DNA from: Leishmania martiniquensis
Taxonomy: Eukaryota; Euglenozoa; Kinetoplastea; Trypanosomatida; Trypanosomatidae
Length of the DNA stretch: 64,000 nt
Direction of reading: 5' to 3'
Assembly: GCF_017916325.1 (NCBI RefSeq)
Contig: NC_090157.1
Coordinates: forward strand, 499,001 to 563,000
Shown one piece after another: positions 17,939 through 26,285 of the stretch. Positions within the stretch are counted from its first letter, which is position 1, and each line of letters starts with the position of its first letter. The notes beneath the pieces were generated by a model, which saw only the letters and a program-made list of their open reading frames with translations, was not told where the DNA came from and ran no database searches. A program made the translations under genes and the position numbers.

Positions 17939-19061
17939 GCAGCCGATAGCGCTCAGTCTCTTTCGCAACTTTTTCTGTGGCAGCACGTGTGCGCGGCACG
18001 TGGCGGCGACTGGTCTTGCGTATCACATGTGGGTGTCCCATGCAGATGCTCACGCATGTGCCTGGATGTCGCGTGTTCGGTGTGTATTCGTGTTTTCTGT
18101 ACATGTCCATTAACGGTGTGAGATGGCGAGGTTATACACCCTTCAATAATCAGCGCGGATGCGCACATTATGTGTAGCTTGCTGTTTTTTTTTTCGTGTG
18201 TGTATGTCTCCAAAGACGAATGCAGTCCCTTTTCTTTGGTGGTCTACGCCGTTGTGTGCGTCGTCGGTGTGAGTCGTGCCGCCGCTGTAGTGGGCATGTC
18301 TGCATCCCTCTCTCTCTCTCTTTGTGTTGCTTTCTGTTGTGTGTCCGCTCCATCTTTTTTTTTGGCGTCTTTGGGGAGGGAGGGGAGGGGAGGGGGCAGA
18401 GCCTTCCGTGTGTGCTGTCCTCTTCAACGAGTACCTCTCCAATCCCCTCCCCAGCGACCCTCCGTCAGAAGTCCGTCTCTCTGTGTGTGTGTGTGTCGTA
18501 ACCTGCGCTCAACGAGCACTTCAGAGAGGTGCACAAGAGTAAAAAAAAAGAAATATCTTGTCTTTGGTTTTTTCGCCTCACAACTGAAGCGCTTTCAAAT
18601 ACGCGTCGAGGGCGGGGCGGAAGGCATCGGCAGTGCCGTTGTCTGCCCCCCCCCCCGCCCTCCTCTCCCTCTTCTTACGCCACCCCCTTTCTTCCCAGGG
18701 CCACCCCATCCGAGTCGGCCTGACCTCCTCTCTCTCTCCTCCCCGATGTCAGCCTGACTGCGTGCGTGTGTGCAAATAAGTTTTAAAAAAAGGGCTTGGC
18801 CGCTGTCCATATTTAAGTGCCGTACGCCGATCCGACCTGTTTACCAATTCGCTCTCACTTCTGTGCTCTCTCCCTCTCCCCACCCATTACGTTTCCGCCC
18901 CTGCTCATCTGTCGTCCCTGTGGATTGCAGGGGAGGAGGGGGTGGGGGCGGGGCGGGTCGGCGCATGGGGGCACACAACCCCCCTTCGAGCTTGTGTCCT
19001 CCTCTTGCCCCTCACCCCCTTCTCTTCGCTTTTATCTCTGATGTCGGCGGCCCGCAGTGAC

Positions 19062-19101
19062 ATATATATATATACGTCTGTGTGTGTGTGTGTGTGTGTG
19101 C
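19062..19101. repeat. (TA)n followed by (TG)n microsatellite
   Basis: A 13-base TA tract is followed at once by about 23 bases of TG repeat. Confidence 0.9.
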
Positions 19102-19787
19102 GAGCGTCTGCCCCTCCATCTGTGAACATAAGCAGCACGACCCTCCACCCTCCATCAGCACCCTGTAGAGTCCTGAGTGCGGAGCCGCCAATGGCCGTGA
19201 TGCGAGTAAGAGGCGAAACCAGCCTACAGCGGTGCATGCGCTCGCTACCCCCATCGCATCGCACCCCGCTCCGTCTTCCCCCCCCCCTCCCTCTCGCCAC
19301 CAATTCTCGTGGTGGAGTGGGAAGGGCACGAGAGAGCAAGAGAGGAGGCTGCAGATGAAGATGAACGGTGCGTGCATGCTGGTCAGGACAGTCCGTCTAT
19401 GCCTAAGGGCGCAGATGTGGCACCACCTCCCACCACCATCTCTTCCTTCGCCTGATCGCACGTGCCTTTTCCTACATCAGCGAAGCGTCACGTGTCGCGC
19501 CGCCCTCACTCTCTTGCTCTCCTTACCCCTGTGCCCTCGCTCTCTCTCTCTGTCACACACACATACATATACACACGCACACACACACGCTGACGCACAC
19601 GCTGTGTGTATGGACGTTTTGGTGAATGGTTGTCAGTACGTGCGTGTGCCGTCTTCCCAACTCCCTGCGCATCGCCCATCACCACCACCACGACTGCGGT
19701 CCTCGTGTGAAGCGGCAGCAGCAGCCGTACTGCTGATCTGTGTACTGTAGGCAGCCGCACCGCACTTACTCTTTGTCTTCTCTCGTC

Positions 19788-19789
19788 AG
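19788..19789 (+). promoter_or_regulatory. Candidate spliced-leader acceptor AG
   Basis: The AG of TCTTCTCTCGTCAG follows a pyrimidine tract at 19766-19787 and lies 32 bases before the ATG at 19822, supporting that start. Confidence 0.55.
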
Positions 19790-19821
19790 CGTTGGGCAAC
19801 ACGCTCAAGCGGAGGGGGAGG

Positions 19822-22800
19822 ATGCATGGCGGCATCCCTTCCGCCGCTTCATCGACTCCGTCGCTTCCACCGCCGAGGGACGCGGCTCTTACCCGCGCCT
19901 TGCGTGCGGCGGCACGTCTGCGCACCATCCTCCAACATGTGAACGCGCTCCGATGTGCGCAGCCGCAAAGCAACGCTGACCACCTCAGCCTACCCGGCGA
20001 CCCGAAAGCTGGAGCGCCGGAGGCCGCATCAGCATTGCGTCAGACGTCTTCCTCCCCACCCGCTCATCTTCGCACAGCCCCAACTGCCGTCGCAGAAGCA
20101 CCGCCGTCGTCGTCTCCGCCATGCCTATCGGATTTGGTGTGTCCTCTCGCTCCGTTGGCGCAGCGAGTGAAGCAGAAGAAGGCTCGCGATGCCAATCGCC
20201 AACAGCGTCGAGACGCTCGCCGAACAACGGCGCTGACGACGACGGCAGCGTCTGCGACAGCAGCAGACATGGTGCGCAATGCGTTGTCGCAGCCTCTCGG
20301 CGTTGTCGCTTCTCGCCTCCTCTCCGCGGCGGCCTCTGGCGCTCCCTTGCTCTTCCCGGATGTAGCCATCACTTCCGCCAGTGCCACCGATAATCGCGCG
20401 CGCGACGGGCTCGGGTCGCCACAGTCACCCTCTGCGCCGCACCCCGCAGCCGCCTCCCTGGACCCATCCGCGACCCCGCAGACACCAGCAGCTCAAGGGA
20501 CACGTACTCCGCCCTCGGCCACCGTCGACTCGGCCCCACAGCCCGGTATCCCCCCGCCCGCCGCCTCGCCTAACCCTGCTCACAGCACGCCCGAGATATC
20601 ATATCAATCGTCTCCACTGCATGTGCGACGTCAGCAGTCCTGGCACCGCCGCTCTCAGCACTGGCGGGACAGCGCCGATGACGGCCCGAGCCCGCTCGCG
20701 GTGCTGCTGCTGACGCCATGCTCCGTGAGCGTCAGTGAGGGTCGGTGCCACTGCCACCACGCCTCACCCTCGCACACAGAGCGGGAGAACCGGCATCACC
20801 ATCACCATCATTGTCATCGGCAGTGCCGCAGCGCTCATGAGGTGGCAGGTCGTGCTCCGGATCCCGCTCGAAGCCCCACCGTGGACGCGACTCCCCCGCA
20901 GAAGCAGGTGCGGTCGTCTTCGTGGCATCAAGAGGAAATGCCAGCGACGAAGACATCGCAGCCTGTGGGTGGCGTCTTCAGCAGCAGCGGCCCAATCAGT
21001 TTTCTCGCGCGGACGTTGCGCGAGGCCGGCACGGCAGCCCTGGCGGCCTCGCCTTCGACTGGGGGAGAAGAGCAGCACATCCCACCGGCCAACCGCTGCC
21101 ACCGGCGCAGAGGAAAACTAGAGCAGAGCGGCGAAGGCGCCAACGCCCGCGTCGCAGCGCCCTCGCCTTCGCGCGCTCGCTGGTCCGTGTCGGCGGCGTT
21201 TCCCTACAGCGGCAGCAGTCCCCACGCCGCAGACGGGCGCCTCCCCGACCTCTCACGCTCCTCACGCAAGTCCTCGTGTGCGTGCTCGAGGTGCAGCTGC
21301 GACAGCTGGAGCGGTAGCGAGTCCTCACGCAGTGCCAGCAGCTCGCGGATGTCGTGCACGCGTGGGGCGCACTCGCCGCTGTCAGGGCTGTTCACACCCC
21401 TTACTATTCCACTAGACGGCCGGTACGACCCGCATGCGCCGCTGCTGCCCCTCACGTTGTGCTACGGCGGCACGCCCGTGCGCGAGGTGTTCTGCAGCGT
21501 GCTATCTACGTCGACACAGCACACTGAAAGCCGGTCCTCCACACTGGTGTCTTCGGAGTGGTCTGCGGAGTCGTCCACGGGCACCACAGCAGCTAACGCT
21601 GCTGCTGCGCCAGGTGCTGATCTCCACGGACTGGCCGCACCTGAAGAAGCTGGGAGGACGGTCGCTTACGCGCATCGCGGCGGGGAGCCTGCGGAGAAGC
21701 CGCAACATGTTGGTAGCGGTCACCGTCAGCACTCGTCGCATCTTTCCTCCACCACCAACACGCAGCTGAGCTACGTGGCAGAGATGGACGCCATCGATCG
21801 GGGGGTGGTGGCCCCGTACGTGTCTTACCTCTTCGCGCCCGAGGTACGTGTGATCGACCTCCGACAGCTGAAGGGCTGCGTGCGCCTTGACGACCCGACG
21901 CCGCCGCTGGAGGCGACGTGCATTGGGTTCTCTCACGCCTCGGATGTCTACTTAGTTGGAACGTCGTCGGGGCTGCTTTGGCGTGTGCCCGTCGGCGGCG
22001 GCGCGGAGGCGATGCGAGCAACGCCTCTCGGCAACCTTTGGCCTCCGCATGCGCCGCCGAGCGCGAAGCCAGCCGCCACCGCCGCCTTGGGCGGCACCTC
22101 AGCAGCGGAAGGCTGTCTGGGTGCAGCCAGCGACACGTCGGGGGGCGGCGGCTCCACGGTGCTGCCTGTCCCACTCCCCGGCCACACGGCCGCCATCCTG
22201 TCTATCGCCTTCAACGACGACGGCGCCCTCTTCGCCACGGCGGGGATGGACGGGTGCGTGATTGTGTGGAACGCCTGCACGAGTGCGAAGCTGCGCCGCA
22301 TCAGCACGGGGTGGGCATCCTCATCGACGCCATCCTCGGCCTCCACGCACTACGCCGGCGTCGATGCGGCGGTCGGCCAGCGTGCGCCGCACCTCGTCCG
22401 CTTCATGCCAATGAACAACAACTACCTCCTCGTCAGCTACCTCGGCAGCAGCGAGCTGCACCTCTACAACAGCTCCACAGGGCTACCTGCGACAAACGCG
22501 GCTGGCACCAGACTGGCACGCGCTGCAGCGAGCACGATGAAGGTTCATCGCAGTGGTACTCGGGGGAGCCATGGCAGCAGCGGGGACGGCGCCGGGTGCG
22601 CCGCGTCGTCAGGCGCCATCACCGCCCTGGCTGTCGACCTCGTTGCCTCGCCGTTCTTCTTCTCGGGCGACGTCAGCGGTACTGTTGCGCTATGGACGTA
22701 CCGGGCAGGCGACGTAGTGGCCATGCCAACCCTGCGCGCCACCGCCGCTGCCTCCTCTCTCACCGCTTTGGCTGGCAGCGGCAGGCATGCCCACACCGGG

Positions 22801-24654
22801 TCCTCCGTGGTCGATCCCCTCCTGCACGGCAGGGCCGGCAGCAGCGGGGACGGCATGGGCGTCTTCTCGAACCCGCTCTACCAGCTCCCGGAGTTGCGTC
22901 GTGTGACGACCCTCGCATTGCCGGAGCAGCTTGGTGGCATTGCCGCGCTGGGGGTAAGTACTCTTCACGTTTCACAGCTGCACAGCCTCTTCCGCCACCG
23001 CGGGCCGCGACAGGGCACTGAGTCGATGCAGAGCACAAGCGAGGACGGCCCTGATGGTGTGGGGCCCACCCCGCCACACCCACTGGAGCCCACCGCGCAA
23101 GTGTTTCGTACACTCGCACAACAGAATCGCGCGTGCTGGGCGGCCGGAGACGCACTTCGCGCGGTCGACGAAAGGGCCGCAGCGAAAAGCGCTGCTCGCA
23201 ATCGGCGCGATGCTCACGGCAGAAGTAGCGGCGGGCAGTCGCATTTCGTTGCGCACAGCGCGCCTGCTGTCTCCACTGCCGGTGCACCCGCGAGTGGCGA
23301 CAAGAGCATACTTCCGCAAGTCTTCGCTGGATTGCCGTCGCGTCTCTCAGAGACATTGTCTGCACTCTGGAGAGGCGGTAGCAGTGCGCCTTCGCCCGCG
23401 GCCCACTCCGGTCCCGCGCCTGTACCGCACAAGGAGAAGTCAGCCGCAGCAGCAGCGAAGGTCTCCGCCGCGCCTGCCACCGCTTTCGCCAAAGGCGAGT
23501 TGCTGCATCAGTTACGCAACGACGCGCTGGATGTTGTTTGCCCATTGCTCGTACTTGTGACGCTGCCCTGCGACACCATCTACGCCCTTGGGGTGCTCCT
23601 GCAGCTGCAGCCTGGCAGTCGACACAGCAGTGCTGCGGACAGAGAGGGCGTGGTCGGTGCAGGGGCACCAACGGTCAGCTACCGTCTCTACCCCCTCCTG
23701 AAGACGACGAGCCCGAGTCGGCTGCGGCACCTCGGCGTCGGTGCAGTTCAGTCCCCTGACAACCCGCGAGTGATCATCGTCGCTACGCCGTGCGAAGAGG
23801 GCTTCGTGCGGATGGAGCCACTCTCGCACTTCGCGACGCCGTCACCGTCGAAGCAGCGCACATCCCCCGGTGGCGTGTCCGCAACCCCCGCCCCCGCTGT
23901 AGGCTCCCTACAGCCCGGCAGCACGGCGACGGCGCCCGGCGAGTGCAGCCGCCGCAGTCACAGCCACGTGCTCGCCACGCTTCCGATGCCGTACGGCGGG
24001 CGCTGCACCGGCGTGGCCTGGTCGCCGAACGGGCGCTTCCTCGTGGCCATCACTGCCGAGGGCGTCATCTATCAGTGGGCACGCGTGTACTTGCTGGATC
24101 CCTTCCCCTCCTCGACTAACGCAGCGGTCGCTGCTGCTGCTGCTGCCGCCGCGACAAGGAAGAGCGACGCGACGCGGGTCGGTGGTGGTGACAACGCGGC
24201 CCCTGCACACAGCGTGGCGTCGATCAAAGAGGAAATGGAGGCGAGGTCGTCAACAGCTGGTGCGGCTGCCGCGACATCGGGCCGACGCCGCAGCTACGCC
24301 ACAGAGCGCTTCGGCGCGATGCACGGAGCGGAGTCGGCGACGGCGAACTTCACAAGCCTTCTGGGGGCCCCCATGGCGAGCGCTGTGGCACCCCCTTCGG
24401 GGCTGGCGGTAGGCGATAACGCCGCTGCGCGTGCTGCCTTCAATGAGGAGAATGCGTGGCGGGAGAGCCTCCATCGTGAGCTGGAGCGACAGCGGCGCGC
24501 GCAGGCGGCCCTGAAGCTCGTTGCCCACGTAGGGGCTGATGTGGAAGATGACACTGTGAGCAGCAGCGGCTACTCGCTGGGCGATGCTAACGCGGCGAAC
24601 TCGGCGGTGACGGAGGACGTCCTCGAGGATGAAGAAACGGAGTCGTCCCGCTGA
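19822..24654 (+). CDS. Large WD40-repeat protein (1610 aa), function unknown
   Basis: The first 600 or so residues are Pro/Ser/Ala/His-rich and probably disordered, including a run of six His near residue 325 followed by Cys-His. Beta-propeller sequence starts near 650. The clearest WD repeat is about residues 786-818 (GHTAAILSIAFND...GCVIVWN). Others include a unit near 935-965 (ITALAVDLVASPFFFSGDV, then VALWTYR) and one near 1395-1420 (GVAWSPNGRFLVAITAEGVIYQW). They are separated by long Ser/Ala/Gly-rich inserts. This architecture fits a scaffold, but no specific complex is indicated. The frame opens at a TTG at 19792; the first ATG (19822) is just downstream of a strong splice acceptor and is used. 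The C-terminus is charged and may form a short coiled coil. Confidence 0.85.
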   Translation: MHGGIPSAASSTPSLPPPRDAALTRALRAAARLRTILQHVNALRCAQPQSNADHLSLPGDPKAGAPEAASALRQTSSSPPAHLRTAPTAVAEAPPSSSPPCLSDLVCPLAPLAQRVKQKKARDANRQQRRDARRTTALTTTAASATAADMVRNALSQPLGVVASRLLSAAASGAPLLFPDVAITSASATDNRARDGLGSPQSPSAPHPAAASLDPSATPQTPAAQGTRTPPSATVDSAPQPGIPPPAASPNPAHSTPEISYQSSPLHVRRQQSWHRRSQHWRDSADDGPSPLAVLLLTPCSVSVSEGRCHCHHASPSHTERENRHHHHHHCHRQCRSAHEVAGRAPDPARSPTVDATPPQKQVRSSSWHQEEMPATKTSQPVGGVFSSSGPISFLARTLREAGTAALAASPSTGGEEQHIPPANRCHRRRGKLEQSGEGANARVAAPSPSRARWSVSAAFPYSGSSPHAADGRLPDLSRSSRKSSCACSRCSCDSWSGSESSRSASSSRMSCTRGAHSPLSGLFTPLTIPLDGRYDPHAPLLPLTLCYGGTPVREVFCSVLSTSTQHTESRSSTLVSSEWSAESSTGTTAANAAAAPGADLHGLAAPEEAGRTVAYAHRGGEPAEKPQHVGSGHRQHSSHLSSTTNTQLSYVAEMDAIDRGVVAPYVSYLFAPEVRVIDLRQLKGCVRLDDPTPPLEATCIGFSHASDVYLVGTSSGLLWRVPVGGGAEAMRATPLGNLWPPHAPPSAKPAATAALGGTSAAEGCLGAASDTSGGGGSTVLPVPLPGHTAAILSIAFNDDGALFATAGMDGCVIVWNACTSAKLRRISTGWASSSTPSSASTHYAGVDAAVGQRAPHLVRFMPMNNNYLLVSYLGSSELHLYNSSTGLPATNAAGTRLARAAASTMKVHRSGTRGSHGSSGDGAGCAASSGAITALAVDLVASPFFFSGDVSGTVALWTYRAGDVVAMPTLRATAAASSLTALAGSGRHAHTGSSVVDPLLHGRAGSSGDGMGVFSNPLYQLPELRRVTTLALPEQLGGIAALGVSTLHVSQLHSLFRHRGPRQGTESMQSTSEDGPDGVGPTPPHPLEPTAQVFRTLAQQNRACWAAGDALRAVDERAAAKSAARNRRDAHGRSSGGQSHFVAHSAPAVSTAGAPASGDKSILPQVFAGLPSRLSETLSALWRGGSSAPSPAAHSGPAPVPHKEKSAAAAAKVSAAPATAFAKGELLHQLRNDALDVVCPLLVLVTLPCDTIYALGVLLQLQPGSRHSSAADREGVVGAGAPTVSYRLYPLLKTTSPSRLRHLGVGAVQSPDNPRVIIVATPCEEGFVRMEPLSHFATPSPSKQRTSPGGVSATPAPAVGSLQPGSTATAPGECSRRSHSHVLATLPMPYGGRCTGVAWSPNGRFLVAITAEGVIYQWARVYLLDPFPSSTNAAVAAAAAAAATRKSDATRVGGGDNAAPAHSVASIKEEMEARSSTAGAAAATSGRRRSYATERFGAMHGAESATANFTSLLGAPMASAVAPPSGLAVGDNAAARAAFNEENAWRESLHRELERQRRAQAALKLVAHVGADVEDDTVSSSGYSLGDANAANSAVTEDVLEDEETESSR

Positions 24655-25108
24655 TATCCCTCGCATTGGCACACGTATGAGTAACGCCCCAGCGTTTGTG
24701 TGTGTGTGTATGCCCCTCCTCTCCTACCTCCTTTCTCATTGAGTGGCACTTTACTTGCTGCTAAGCACAACTGATCCAGTTTCCCTTCTGCAATGCTGTC
24801 CGACACCATTGATGTAAACTTCTCTATGGGGCGGCATCGTGACTCCTCGCTCCACGTACGGTTGAGCTTTGAACTTGATCGCTCATATTCGCGGCCCTAA
24901 TAATGCATTCATCTCTCGCGACACGCACAGGCACTCACCTACTCGCCCGCACCCCTCCCCTCCTGCGACGCCGCGGCATTGGCAATCATACGCGCACGTA
25001 CCCGCGCCTCTCTGCACATCGAATGATGCCACCACGCGTATGCCGCCCTTCTCTTCCTCCCTCTCTTGCTGTCGCTGTAGCCGCCCCGTCTAGGAGTCAC
25101 TCCCCACC
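24655..25108. other. Intergenic region
   Basis: Short UTR sequence; the right half is pyrimidine-rich. No gene seen. Confidence 0.75.
25079..25080 (+). promoter_or_regulatory. Candidate spliced-leader acceptor AG
   Basis: The AG ending GTCGCTGTAG follows the pyrimidine tract at 25046-25076; 28 bases before the ATG at 25109. Confidence 0.55.
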
Positions 25109-25600
25109 ATGCTTCGCCCGAGCGCCGTCCAGCTCAACACATACCTCACGCGCTCGGTCGCGACACCGCCCATCTCGGTCATCCGCACGGGGCCCAAGTG
25201 GTGGGCCGAACCAGAGCGGATGGTGAAGCACAAGATCATGTACTTCACCATGGGCATCGACCAGCTGCCGCTGCGCCGCACCGCCGTCATCCAGAACGAC
25301 CTGAAGCGCTTCCACATGTGCAAGCCACCGCCGCGCGTTGGCGACACCACCGGGTACAAGCGCTCACGCGGTGCGCAGCTCACGACTTGGTACCGACGAA
25401 TCCAGTACCAGGAGTACCACCTGCAGCACCTCTTCGTGCGCCATATGTGGGGCCTACTGCGCATGTACCCAGGCAACACAACCAAGATTCAAGGCAAGGC
25501 AGACGACGGCTACGTCGGCTACGACTCCGTCCACTTCCATCGGTACAACCGCTCACCCCTGCCCTTTCCGGCACGCGAGATCTACGAGCGTCGCAAGTGA
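25109..25600 (+). CDS. Small basic protein, possibly mitochondrial (163 aa)
   Basis: Last gene of the rightward unit. The protein is dense in Arg, Lys, His, Tyr and Trp and has no low-complexity sequence, unlike most neighbours, which suggests strong conservation. The N-terminus (MLRPSAVQLNTYLTRSVATP) has basic and hydroxylated residues with no acidic ones, consistent with a mitochondrial presequence. Composition and size fit a mitochondrial ribosomal protein or a respiratory-complex subunit of the kinetoplastid-specific kind. I do not recognise the family and this is inference only. The start is supported by a good trans-splice acceptor 28 bases upstream. Confidence 0.85.
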   Translation: MLRPSAVQLNTYLTRSVATPPISVIRTGPKWWAEPERMVKHKIMYFTMGIDQLPLRRTAVIQNDLKRFHMCKPPPRVGDTTGYKRSRGAQLTTWYRRIQYQEYHLQHLFVRHMWGLLRMYPGNTTKIQGKADDGYVGYDSVHFHRYNRSPLPFPAREIYERRK

Positions 25601-26285
25601 ATGCCGCAAGCCCCTGCTCTCTGATGCCTCCTCACAACTTCTCCCCCTTTCCGTGGTAGTGCCCCTCCCCCGGTTCAGCCCTGTCGCCGAACGGCGGAAC
25701 GGCAGCTTCAATGCGCCTATATGGGGGAGGGGGTGTGTCCGTTTGTTGGTGCGCGCGGTTGGCGTTGCCTATTGTGTATGTGTGTGCCTTGAAGTGTGCG
25801 AATGAGCGTCGAAAGAATTGAGGATCAAAGAAAACGACAAAAGCGCCGCCACCCCCCCTGGGGCGATGACGCCCGCCCGGCCCCCCTCGGCGAAAAAGCG
25901 ATGCCCCCCTCCCCACCCAACTGCCAAAACCCCAACCTTTTTTTCCTCACGAATTCCCGCTCGCCGCCTTCCTTAAAGCGGGGTTGCGGCTGCCTGGGGG
26001 GCGGTGGCGCCATGGGGGCGCGCCGAAGATGGGCGGGGGGGCGAACGGCGGGCGCCCCCCCCATTTCCCCTTTGACGGCCAGGCGCGGCCCCCCACCCGC
26101 GGGGCGCCGGCGAGCCATGTTTCCCTTTTTCTCAGTTTTACGGAATGTGTAACTGCGATACCCACATGAAAGGGGGCGCGCGCCCATCAGCGCCAAGCGA
26201 ACATGAGCCCCACCCCTCGTCTCTCAGCATTTGTGCAAAGCCCTTCTCGCCTTACCGAGTCCGCAGTTGCGCGCCTGCCGTCCTG
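25601..26285. other. Convergent strand-switch region (transcription termination zone)
   Basis: The rightward unit stops at 25600 and the leftward unit's last stop codon is at 26286, so two polycistronic units converge here. In kinetoplastids such sites are where RNA polymerase II terminates, often marked by base J and variant histones; that is established knowledge and is not visible here. Sequence between about 25850 and 26115 has extreme C runs (25854-25860, 25905-25916, 26055-26064) and G runs (25979-26041). No tRNA or other RNA gene was recognised. Confidence 0.85.

Larger units (their letters stand above)
17939..19821. other. Intergenic region, 1.9 kb
   Basis: Long untranslated stretch with poly-T and poly-C runs, (TG)n and (TA)n tracts. 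Open frames are low complexity. Nothing gene-like is recognised, although a small structural RNA could not be excluded by eye. Confidence 0.7.
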
